Positions 8,969 to 16,935 of a stretch of 64,000 nt of DNA are shown piece by piece; the stretch's first letter is position 1; every line of letters starts with the position of its first letter. Under the pieces are notes generated by a model that worked only from the letters and a program-made list of their open reading frames with translations, searched no databases and was not told the origin of the DNA. The position numbers and the translations under genes were made by a program. Origin of the DNA: JAAUUE01 sp943370025 (GTDB lineage: Bacteria; Cyanobacteriota; Cyanobacteriia; Cyanobacteriales; JAAUUE01); contig CALRPI020000009.1 in the NCBI GenBank assembly GCA_943370025.1, positions 28,562 to 92,561 of the forward strand. Reading direction: 5' to 3'.

Positions 8969-9071
8969 ACAGCACTTTGCGTTCAAATGAGGCACACCAC
9001 AAATTATTGAAAGTCTTATCAATGTTGGATTTAAGAGTGGGTGGCTGTAGCCACCCACTCTTAATGCTGTA
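8969..9071 (-). repeat. Family A dispersed repeat, copy 2 (reverse orientation)
   Basis: It begins ACAGCACTTTGCGTTCAAAT and ends ATGCTGTA. The inner hairpin AAGAGTGGGTGGCTG / CAGCCACCCACTCTT is perfect and has no loop. Its loop-less cassette differs from copy 1. Confidence 0.85.
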
Positions 9072-9177
9072 GAAGTTATCGCGGGCTTCGACTACGTTCA
9101 GCCCACGAAAACCTCCACAACCTGAAGTAATGTGTTGGCTGTGTTTAAGTTTTATCTATAAATCTACAAACAATTTC

Positions 9178-10284
9178 ATGAATAATGTCATCGACCAAGA
9201 AACTTTGCTTACCCAAGCTGATTATGCCAAGAAACTAAGACCTTTATTGCCTCCAGAGGCTTTTGTCCCAGACCAGCAGAAGCTCTGGATTTTATTAATT
9301 AATCTGGCAATTTTAATCCTTGGTTGGGGCATTGCCGCCCATTTAGACCAATGGCGATGGTATCTACTCTGGATTTACTTACCCCTATCTTTAATCATGG
9401 GCAATAGTGTGATTATTTTGCTGTTTAGCACCCATGATTTTTTGCATAGCAAGACTATGAAAAATCCTTGGTTGCGGCAAACTATTAGTTTACTCGGCTT
9501 GACTATGCTGTGGATGCCGCCGACCCTATGGAAAGCAGTGCATAACCGAGAGCATCACAACAAAACCAACTCTTTGCAAGACCCCGATCGCAACTATCTC
9601 GATTCTCAACCGAAAACTTGGGGTAAATGGATCCAAGATGCCTTTGTGCCATCAGCAGAGGTGCATCCAGTTTTGCTGACTATTGGCATGGCTCATGCTT
9701 GGGGCGTGCATACTTTCCGCAATTTATCTTCGGTATTGTTGTTTAACAATCAAGGGGCAAACTATCCCGTAGTTGCCTTTGGGGTCAGCGAGAAGGAAAG
9801 AAGGGCGATCGCCCTAGAGTTATTAGCCATGTTAGGAATCCATCTGAGTATTGTGGCGTTTTTGGGATTTCATCCAGTAAAATTGCTCCTCAGCTATTTT
9901 CTGCCCCTGTGGATTGGCTATAGTGGCTTGATTTTTTATATCTACACCAACCATATGTTGTGCCGAATGACTTCAACTAATGATGTGTTGATCAATAGTC
10001 TTTCGATTCGAGTGCCGAAGATATTCGATCGCCTCCATTGCAACTTCTCTTACCACACCGAACACCACATCTTTCCCGGCATCAATTCTAATTACTATCC
10101 TCTAGTGCAGGAACTGATCCAAACCCACTATGGCGATCGCTTTAACCTGATGGATGCGGGGCAAGCATGGCAGTTGATGTTGGCTACTCCTCGCCACTAC
10201 AAATCTGAAGCTATTTTCACCGATTGGTCTGGTCACAAATCTATTAGTTGTCCTACGTTGCATCAGATAGCCGTCACCAAGTAG
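9178..10284 (+). CDS. Membrane fatty acid desaturase family protein
   Basis: A 368-aa membrane di-iron desaturase/hydroxylase. The three histidine boxes are HDFLHS (about residue 85), HNREHH (about 122) and HTEHH (about 295). Hydrophobic segments lie at about 35-55, 60-85, 215-240 and 245-265. The substrate could be an acyl lipid or a carotenoid; the boxes alone do not decide. I chose the ATG at 9178 (MNNVIDQ) because the upstream extension to 9130 is not protein-like. The C-terminus (QIAVTK) and stop codon lie in a family D repeat end (TAGCCGTCACCAAGTAG), so the original end may have been altered by the repeat. Confidence 0.85.
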   Translation: MNNVIDQETLLTQADYAKKLRPLLPPEAFVPDQQKLWILLINLAILILGWGIAAHLDQWRWYLLWIYLPLSLIMGNSVIILLFSTHDFLHSKTMKNPWLRQTISLLGLTMLWMPPTLWKAVHNREHHNKTNSLQDPDRNYLDSQPKTWGKWIQDAFVPSAEVHPVLLTIGMAHAWGVHTFRNLSSVLLFNNQGANYPVVAFGVSEKERRAIALELLAMLGIHLSIVAFLGFHPVKLLLSYFLPLWIGYSGLIFYIYTNHMLCRMTSTNDVLINSLSIRVPKIFDRLHCNFSYHTEHHIFPGINSNYYPLVQELIQTHYGDRFNLMDAGQAWQLMLATPRHYKSEAIFTDWSGHKSISCPTLHQIAVTK

Positions 10285-10297
10285 GTTAATGGCAGTT

Positions 10298-10401
10298 ACA
10301 GCACTTTGCGTTCAAATGAGACACGTCACAAATATTGAAAGTTCTATCAACTTTGGGTTTGAGAGTGGGTGGCTGTAGCCACCCACTCTCAAACTGCTGT
10401 A
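10298..10401 (-). repeat. Family A dispersed repeat, copy 3 (reverse orientation)
   Basis: It runs from ACAGCACTTTGCGTTCAAAT to CAAACTGCTGTA. The inner hairpin GAGAGTGGGTGGCTG / CAGCCACCCACTCTC is perfect. It separates the desaturase from the Uma2 gene and may act as a bidirectional terminator. Confidence 0.87.
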
Positions 10402-10432
10402 AAATCAAGTTAATGGAACTCTGGGAATTACT

Positions 10433-11248
10433 ATGCAAAGTACTCAAGCACTGATTTCACCCGATACTCCCGACCTGCAACCTAACCAATCCCCTAACCC
10501 ACTCCCTAATTCACTCCCCCTCAGTCTCCCTGACCATACCCAACTGCCAGAATCAGATGGAACCTTTGTGTTCGCAGAGCGTGCCGGAGGCAAAAATTTT
10601 CAGGAACATCCCCAAAGTGTAATTTTGACTAGCTCGATCGAACCCACTCTCCAAAAGATTCATCCTGATGGGCGTTATTGCATTGGTCAAGATAGTGGCA
10701 TCTACTGGCGGTTGACCGAGCCAGTCGAGAAGGGTGCTGAGGCTCCTGATTGGTTCTATGTGCCTAATGTGTCGCCCTTGTTGGATGGGGAATATCGGCG
10801 ATCGTATGTGCTGTGGAAAGAATTTGTCGCGCCTTTAATTGCTATTGAATTTGTTTCTGGGAATGGGGCAGAAGAGCGAGATCGGACACCTCCTAGCGCA
10901 ACCAATAAAGTAGTAGGTAAGTTTTGGGTCTATGAGCAAGCAATTCGTATCCCTTTTTATGCCATTTTTGAGGCAAAAAAATCCTTGGTAGAGGTTTATC
11001 ATTTAGTTGATGGCAGCTATCAACTATTGCCAGCCAACGATCGCCAGCATTACCCGATCGCCCCGATGGGTGTGGAACTGGGGATCAAGGAAGATGGCGG
11101 AGTATCTTGGTTGCGGTGGTGGGATGATGCCGGTAATTTGCTCCTCACAGGAGATGAAAGGGCTGTGAAGGCTGAACAAAAAGCTGCCCGCCTCGCTGAA
11201 AAGCTCAGAGCTTTAGGTATTGACCCCGAAGAGATTGGGGATGATTGA
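10433..11248 (+). CDS. Uma2-family (DUF820) putative restriction endonuclease-fold protein
   Basis: A 271-aa protein. After a Pro/Asn-rich N-terminus (residues 10-35), the Uma2 core is visible: GRYCIGQDSGIYWR, PDWFYVPNV, LIAIEFVSG and GKFWVYEQAIRIPFYAIFE, which supply the acidic and Lys/Gln residues of a PD-(D/E)XK-like fold. A C-terminal helix (AEQKAARLAEKLRALGIDP) is typical of the long cyanobacterial form. These genes are very numerous in cyanobacteria and their function is unknown; association with mobile DNA is likely. It is a single gene between repeats, not linked to the NACHT genes by direction of evidence beyond proximity. Confidence 0.87.
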   Translation: MQSTQALISPDTPDLQPNQSPNPLPNSLPLSLPDHTQLPESDGTFVFAERAGGKNFQEHPQSVILTSSIEPTLQKIHPDGRYCIGQDSGIYWRLTEPVEKGAEAPDWFYVPNVSPLLDGEYRRSYVLWKEFVAPLIAIEFVSGNGAEERDRTPPSATNKVVGKFWVYEQAIRIPFYAIFEAKKSLVEVYHLVDGSYQLLPANDRQHYPIAPMGVELGIKEDGGVSWLRWWDDAGNLLLTGDERAVKAEQKAARLAEKLRALGIDPEEIGDD

Positions 11249-11266
11249 TTTAATTAACTTCAGTTT

Positions 11267-11320
11267 CCTAGAGTGGGCGGTTGAAACCGCATCGACAGGA
11301 GTAAAGTCCACCGTCACGGC
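11267..11320 (+). repeat. Family C repeat, copy 1
   Basis: CTAGAGTGGGCGGTTGAAAC followed by CGC, then GACAGGAGTAAAGTCC. The same block recurs at about 16317 and 21355. It contains the small dyad GCGGTTgaAACCGC. Confidence 0.7.
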
Positions 11321-11522
11321 TGTAATTATAGAATATGCAAGTTAAGTTCTTCAAAGTATAAATATACATAACTATTCTCAAAGCTTCTGCCAGTAAGCCT
11401 TTAGCTGATCATCTGTTTGATTTATCTTTAAATCGTTACAGAGGGATCATCTAATAAAGACATATAACCTGTATAACAAAGGTATTGATATAAAATTCTT
11501 ATGTAAGACATAACTTCTACTT

Positions 11523-13886
11523 ATGGCTAAACGATCGCTACGAGCGTCTGCGTCGGGGATCAAAAAGGCTAAACAAAGTTTTGCTGCTCGGGGCTGGACT
11601 CAGGAATATTTGGCGAATGAAGTGGGCATCAAGACCCGCCAGCCAATTTGGCGATTTTTTGATGGTCAGGCGATCGAGCGGTTTACATTTTTTGAGATTT
11701 GTACAAGATTAGATTTAGATTGGCGGGAAATTGCCCTAGACCCACCCGCCGATCGGGTTTATCCGGGGGAATCAGGGGCTGAAGTAGACATCACAGAACT
11801 CGGTTTAGAGGATTTGGTACTGAGGGTGCGATCGCAACGCCAAGAAAAAATCAATCATCAGTGCGGCATTCTGCAACTCTTAGATGTGAACCGTCCAGTA
11901 TCGATGGATCAAATCTATATTGACATCAATATTCTCGAACAAATCTCCAGCCAACAATGGCTAGATATCTCTGCCCTAGATAATCTTGAACCCCAAGATA
12001 TCGATCGCTACGGCTTAGGGAAAATAGTCGACAGTCAAATTCCCGGCATCGAAGCGGTGCAGAAATGTAGCAAACTACGGGTATTAGGCAAGCCCGGTGC
12101 GGGGAAGACGACATTTTTGCAATATCTAGCAATTCAATGCGATCGAGGAAACTTAGCCGCCAACACAGTCCCAGTTTTTATCACCTTGCGAGATTTTGCC
12201 GCAAGTTATCAAAATGACCAGCAGGTTGATTTATTAGAATTTATTCATCAAGAATTCATTACCTCAGATATTTCTCAGTTAGCTATTATCAAAAAACTTC
12301 TCCAAGGTGGCAAGATATTACTTTTAATCGATGGCATTGATGAAGTTTCCCATGAAAATGAACATGCAATTCTCAATGAAATTCGGAGGTTTTGTGAGAA
12401 ATATTACCGGAATCAGGTGGTCACCTCCTGTCGCACTGCCGCCCAAAACCTCTCCCTGCCGGGCTTCACCGATGTAGAAATTGCCCCCTTTACTGAGGCA
12501 CAAATTACTGCCTTTGCCCAGAAATGGTTTATCGAATTCAGCAAACGTAACATCCATAGCATCCCTGACCCCGCCCAGGGTATGGCTCAGGCATCTCTGT
12601 TTATGGAAAATTTGGAATTGCCAGAAAATTGGCAGTTTCGGCGGTTGATGACTACGCCCCTATTTCTTCATCTTGCCTGTTCTATCTTTCACCACCAAGA
12701 TCGCTTCCCCCCCAAGCAAGCCGAATTTTATAAGCAAGGGATGGATCTGCTGTTGGGGAAATGGGATGCATCGAGGGGGATTGAGCGGGATCATATCTAT
12801 CAAGGATTTTTATTACCCCAAAAGCTGAAGCTCTTGAGCCAGATAGCTTCAGCCACCTTTGAACGAGGGCAATACTTTTTTAAGAAAAGCGTCATTGAGC
12901 AGCATATTACTGACTATATGCAAAAACTCCCCAATGCCAGCACCGATCCCGAAGAAATATCCCAAATTAGTGCCTCAATACTTCAGGCGATCGAATCTCA
13001 GCATGGACTTTTGGCAGAGCGGGCGAGGGGGATTTTCTCTTTTTCTTACCTGGCATTGCAAGAATATTTCACTGCCCGGAAGATCGTTGCTAGTCATAAT
13101 CTTCAGACTGTAGGAGAATCTCTACAAGATCTGGTAGACCATATCACCGATCCCCATTGGCGAGAAATATTTTTGCTGACTGCAACCATGCTCCGCAGTG
13201 CCGATGGCTTGATGCAACTAATGAAACAAGAAATTGATGGTCTGGTGGCGGTAGACCCCTATTTACAAGATTTCCTGGCTTGGGCAAGCAAAAAGGAGCG
13301 ATCGAATCCGGCGGCTAATCAATCAATTACTAGATCAGCTACGGAGCGGGCATTTTATCTGACCCTGAACCGCGCCCCCAATCTGGCACCTAATCTTGTT
13401 CCTCACCTTGCCCTAGCTTGTACCTTAGATCAGGGGACATTTTTGGATAAAGCCCTAGATAATCTCTTAAAAGAATCCTTCCTCAGAAAAAGTAAAGACT
13501 TTGCCTATGTCCATATCTGTGGCAACTCCCTGCTCAATATCTTGGGCATTGTTCTAGACCTCGGATTCCACAAATCTTTGCAGCAGCTTAGCGATCAATT
13601 GCCCGATCATAATCACACCAAGGCTGGTTTTGAGAAGTGGTGTCGAAATAACTATGCTGCTTGGGCAGAGCATTTGCAAGAAGCGATCGCCACCCATCGA
13701 GATATGGGGAATCAATGGGAGTTTGATCCTGAACAACAACAGGTATTACATAGCTACTATGAAGCTAATCAATTATTAATGGATTGTCTGCATAGCAATT
13801 CTGAAATCACCACCAACATTAGGGAGGAAATTGAAACAACTTTACTCATGCCCCAAAAAGAATTAGAGCAGCGAGAGTGGGGTTAA
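11523..13886 (+). CDS. HTH-NACHT STAND NTPase, paralogue 1 (NLR-like)
   Basis: A 787-aa protein in four parts. (1) Residues about 1-75 form a helix-turn-helix-like module (GWTQEYLANEVGIKTRQPIW) found in front of many cyanobacterial NACHT proteins. (2) Residues about 100-185 form a conserved linker (NHQCGILQLLDVNRPVSMDQ). (3) The NACHT NTPase has Walker A GKPGAGKTT (residues 189-197) and Walker B ILLLIDGIDEV (about 262-272). (4) A helical C-terminus follows, with HWREIFLLTATML and a final WEFDPEQQQVLHSYYEANQL block of the NCH2 type. Bacterial NACHT proteins include experimentally shown anti-phage factors. Whether this one defends is inference. It is longer than its two neighbours by an insertion near residues 600-700. 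Confidence 0.87.
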   Translation: MAKRSLRASASGIKKAKQSFAARGWTQEYLANEVGIKTRQPIWRFFDGQAIERFTFFEICTRLDLDWREIALDPPADRVYPGESGAEVDITELGLEDLVLRVRSQRQEKINHQCGILQLLDVNRPVSMDQIYIDINILEQISSQQWLDISALDNLEPQDIDRYGLGKIVDSQIPGIEAVQKCSKLRVLGKPGAGKTTFLQYLAIQCDRGNLAANTVPVFITLRDFAASYQNDQQVDLLEFIHQEFITSDISQLAIIKKLLQGGKILLLIDGIDEVSHENEHAILNEIRRFCEKYYRNQVVTSCRTAAQNLSLPGFTDVEIAPFTEAQITAFAQKWFIEFSKRNIHSIPDPAQGMAQASLFMENLELPENWQFRRLMTTPLFLHLACSIFHHQDRFPPKQAEFYKQGMDLLLGKWDASRGIERDHIYQGFLLPQKLKLLSQIASATFERGQYFFKKSVIEQHITDYMQKLPNASTDPEEISQISASILQAIESQHGLLAERARGIFSFSYLALQEYFTARKIVASHNLQTVGESLQDLVDHITDPHWREIFLLTATMLRSADGLMQLMKQEIDGLVAVDPYLQDFLAWASKKERSNPAANQSITRSATERAFYLTLNRAPNLAPNLVPHLALACTLDQGTFLDKALDNLLKESFLRKSKDFAYVHICGNSLLNILGIVLDLGFHKSLQQLSDQLPDHNHTKAGFEKWCRNNYAAWAEHLQEAIATHRDMGNQWEFDPEQQQVLHSYYEANQLLMDCLHSNSEITTNIREEIETTLLMPQKELEQREWG

Positions 13887-13971
13887 CCCATCTCAATAAG
13901 ATAGGTATAACCCACCCAAAGTTGCTTTCTATTTTTACTACAATACATTGAAGGTTATAAAGCCAGTCGGA

Positions 13972-14137
13972 TGTGTTAGGCGTTAGCCGTAACGCATCAC
14001 AAGCCAGTTAAGCATGAAGCCAGACTTGATTTGGCAAGAGAGATAGGAATGATTTTATGGCTTTAGGTTGGTGCGTTACGCTTTGCTTTTCTTGAATGCC
14101 GTAAGGCTATACACACCCTACCGAAGGATTTGATGAC
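13972..14137. repeat. Imperfect long inverted repeat between NACHT 1 and 2
   Basis: GTTAGCCGTAACGCATCAC near 13982 faces TTGGTGCGTTACGCTTTGC near 14069, and GGATGTGTTAGGCG faces CCGTAAGGCTATACACACCC. This resembles the GTGCGTTACG-type repeats common in cyanobacterial genomes. No gene is visible in 13887-14217. Confidence 0.5.
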
Positions 14138-14217
14138 TGATAATAAGCACAAGATATTCATAGTTCCACATTTCACTAAATTACCTATAGTTTATAAATA
14201 TAGGGGGAATTCTACTC

Positions 14218-16314
14218 ATGGCAAAGCGATCGCTACGATTATCTCCAACAGGAATTAGAAAAGCCAAACAACAATTTGCAGCCAAAGGCTGGACTCAAGA
14301 ATATTTAGCAATTGAAGTAGGTATTAAAACCCGGCAACCGATCTGGCGATTTTTTGGTGGGGAACCCATTGAACGGTTTACATTTTTTGAAATTTGCACC
14401 ATCTTAGAATTGGATTGGCGAGAAATTGCCCTAGACCCACCCGCAGAGAGTATTGATCTCACTGCCGATCGCCCAGAATTAGACAATCAATCAAATGATC
14501 AAGTAGATTCCTTAAGCCTAGATGATCTGGTGCAACAGGTGCGATCGCAGCGCCACGAAAAAATCAATCACCAATGCGGCATTCTGCAACTACTAGATAT
14601 TAACCGTCCTGTTGCCATTGATAAAATATACGTTGATATTGATGTTTTAGAACAGATTCCTAGTCAGCAAAGATTAGATATTGACTCCCTCAGTAGCCTG
14701 ACCCCAGAAGATATCGATCGCTCCGGCTTAGGCATCATTGGCGGCAGCCAAATTACAGGAATCCAAGCAGTGGTGAAATATGACAAACTCCGGGTACTGG
14801 GCAAAACGGGAAGTGGGAAAACTACATTCTTAAAATATCTAGCAATTCAATGCGATCGGGCAAAATTAGCTGCCAACAAAGTACCGGTTTTTATTCTCTT
14901 GCGAGATTTTGCGGAAAGTTATCACACCAAAATTCAGCCCGATTTATTGCAATTTATCCACCAAGAATTTATTACCTCAGATATTGCTGACTTAGGAATC
15001 CTCAAAAAGCTTCTGCATGGGGGAAGAGTGTTATTCCTAATTGATGGGATGGATGAACTCTCTGCTGAAGATGGAATGATTGTTCTCAATGAAATCCGCC
15101 GATTTTCTGAAAAATACTATCGAAATCAGTTTGTAGTGTCTCGGCGTACTGCCTTCCAGAAATTGTCTCTCCAAGGCTTCACAGACGTAGAGATAAAGCC
15201 CTTTGACCAAGCCAAGATTAATGACTTTACTCAAAAATGGTTTGGAGAATTTAGTAAAACCAATACCGCTGATGGATTAACTAAGGCATCTCAGTTTAGA
15301 GCAATGCTGGAGTTGCCACAAAAACAGCGATATCTACGATTGATGAGTACTCCCCTATTTTTACATCTTGGCTGTTCTATATTTCATCCTGAAGAACAAT
15401 TTCCTATTAAGAAGGCAGATTTTTATAAACAAGTAACCTACTTACTTTTTGAGAAATGGAATGAATTTAAGGGAATTAAGCGGAATGATTTACATCCAGA
15501 ATTCTTGCTGCCCCAGATGCTAGATTCTACCTGTGAGCTTGCTTTGAAAACTTTTGAAAACCAGCAGTTTCTGTTTCAGAAAGATGTGATGGAGCAGCAT
15601 GTGACTAGTTATATGCAAAACTTTCTTAAGGATAGTACCGAACCCGAAGAACTCTACCAAGCAACTGAAACAATAGTTCAAGCTGCAAAATCACAACCCT
15701 ACGGAATTGTCGCGGAACAGGCGCAGGATATTTTCTCATTTTCCTATTTAGGATTGCATGAATATTTGGTTGCCCGCAAAATTGTGATTAGTTATGATCT
15801 GCAAAAATCAGAAGATTATTTACAAAAGCTTGTCCAACATCTTACTGATCCCCATTGGCGAGAAATCTTTTTGCTGACGGCAACTATGCTACAGAGTGTC
15901 GATCGCTTGGTGCAATTAATGAAACAAGAAATTGACGGTTTGGTGGCTGAAGATCCCTATTTACAAGATTTTCTTACCCAAGCACACCAAAAACTACGGG
16001 ATAAGCTTCTAGAGCTAAATGACTTAGGAGAAGCCTCTGCAAGTCCAGATATAGGGTTCTATAAATTGCTGCAACAAATTAATAATCCATTGCCTGATAG
16101 CGATCGGGGAGAAGTGTTGCAACCACAGGAAGCGATCGCGACCTATCAAGAGAGCATTCATCAGTGGGAATTCACCCCCCATCAACAGCTAGTATTACAA
16201 CACTACTATGATGCTAACCAACTCCTCCTTGATTGCCTAAACAGCGGTAGTGAAGTCACCCCAAGCCTCCGAGAAGAAATAGAAACAACCTTGCTGTTGC
16301 CACAAACAGAGTGA
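14218..16314 (+). CDS. HTH-NACHT STAND NTPase, paralogue 2
   Basis: A 698-aa protein with the same architecture as paralogue 1: HTH module (residues 1-75; GWTQEYLAIEVGIKTRQPIW), linker with NHQCGILQLLDINRPVAIDK, Walker A GKTGSGKTT (about residue 199), Walker B VLFLIDGMDEL, conserved SRRTA arginines after it, helical region with HWREIFLLTATML and a C-terminal NCH2-like block (WEFTPHQQLVLQHYYDANQL). It is much closer to paralogue 3 than to 1; several stretches of 45-105 bp are identical or nearly so in DNA. A GGGGGAATTCTACTC leader precedes the ATG, with GGGGG as a weak ribosome-binding site. Confidence 0.87.
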   Translation: MAKRSLRLSPTGIRKAKQQFAAKGWTQEYLAIEVGIKTRQPIWRFFGGEPIERFTFFEICTILELDWREIALDPPAESIDLTADRPELDNQSNDQVDSLSLDDLVQQVRSQRHEKINHQCGILQLLDINRPVAIDKIYVDIDVLEQIPSQQRLDIDSLSSLTPEDIDRSGLGIIGGSQITGIQAVVKYDKLRVLGKTGSGKTTFLKYLAIQCDRAKLAANKVPVFILLRDFAESYHTKIQPDLLQFIHQEFITSDIADLGILKKLLHGGRVLFLIDGMDELSAEDGMIVLNEIRRFSEKYYRNQFVVSRRTAFQKLSLQGFTDVEIKPFDQAKINDFTQKWFGEFSKTNTADGLTKASQFRAMLELPQKQRYLRLMSTPLFLHLGCSIFHPEEQFPIKKADFYKQVTYLLFEKWNEFKGIKRNDLHPEFLLPQMLDSTCELALKTFENQQFLFQKDVMEQHVTSYMQNFLKDSTEPEELYQATETIVQAAKSQPYGIVAEQAQDIFSFSYLGLHEYLVARKIVISYDLQKSEDYLQKLVQHLTDPHWREIFLLTATMLQSVDRLVQLMKQEIDGLVAEDPYLQDFLTQAHQKLRDKLLELNDLGEASASPDIGFYKLLQQINNPLPDSDRGEVLQPQEAIATYQESIHQWEFTPHQQLVLQHYYDANQLLLDCLNSGSEVTPSLREEIETTLLLPQTE

Positions 16315-16316
16315 GT

Positions 16317-16375
16317 TCCTTAGAGCGGGCGGTTGAAACCGCGCCTACAAGAGCGAAGTCCGTATGGTGCGCGGA
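16317..16375 (+). repeat. Family C repeat, copy 2
   Basis: AGAGCGGGCGGTTGAAACCG and AGAGCGAAGTCCG, a second copy of the block at 11267. It lies 3 bp after the stop of NACHT 2 and may form its terminator. Confidence 0.65.
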
Positions 16376-16554
16376 CTAAGAAAAGTAATTCCTTATCCCG
16401 AACTCCTAAGAAACAACTTTTTGAGTAAAGCCTAAAACCTAGTCTATTCAATGCTTTTGTTTCTTTCACCCTTCCCAGAGGTTTGCCTCTGTTGGAGACT
16501 CACGTTAAATAGAGCTTATCTACAAATACTAATAGCCACAAATCAAGAGGGCTA

Positions 16555-16656
16555 ATCTTTGATTGATAATTTGATTAGTCAGAGACTAACAATATTAGTA
16601 ACCTTTGACTAATCTCTGGCTAATCTTTAACTAATCTTTGACTAATTGAAGACTAC
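16555..16656. repeat. Iterated CTAATCTTTGA-type motif before NACHT 3
   Basis: Copies or near copies of CTAATCTTTGA / ACTAATCTCTGG / GCTAATCTTTAA / ACTAATCTTTGACTAATT follow each other about every 11-12 bp between 16555 and 16656, with an inverted relative (GATTAGTCAGAGACTAA) at the left. The spacing near one helical turn suggests a site for cooperative protein binding. No such array is seen before NACHT 1 or 2. Confidence 0.55.
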
Positions 16657-16668
16657 CATTATTGCCCC

Positions 16669-16785
16669 ATGGAAAGAAGATTGAACGATCGTCCTCAAGA
16701 ATTTCTGTGGGTTTTGAGCGATATGCTTCACCACCTGGATAGAGCTGGAAATGCCCACCCTGCGCCGTTTATGAGGTTTTTGTAA
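16669..16785 (+). CDS. Possible 38-aa peptide between NACHT 2 and 3
   Basis: A short ATG frame, MERRLNDRPQEFLWVLSDML and 18 further residues, ending in TAA, in the 621-bp gap before NACHT 3 and directly after the iterated motif. It has no clear Shine-Dalgarno sequence and no family I know. It is listed because it is the only frame in the gap with a protein-like composition (amphipathic helix). It could easily be chance. Confidence 0.2.
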   Translation: MERRLNDRPQEFLWVLSDMLHHLDRAGNAHPAPFMRFL

Positions 16786-16935
16786 ATATCTTTTAGAGAA
16801 ATATAAAGATTTCATGAAGAAGTTATATGAAATTAGTAGAATTCCGCTTAAATGTTTAAAACCATAAAGTTTTTTGCAGAAATTTTACATTTGGCTAAAT
16901 CACCTTTAATAAATTTAACAGGAGTAAGCTTTGCT

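Noticed and set aside
10433..11248. Uma2 protein as a component of the NACHT locus
   Set aside because: Uma2 genes are scattered in large numbers in cyanobacteria, and a repeat plus 274 bp separate it from NACHT 1. There is no evidence of linkage.
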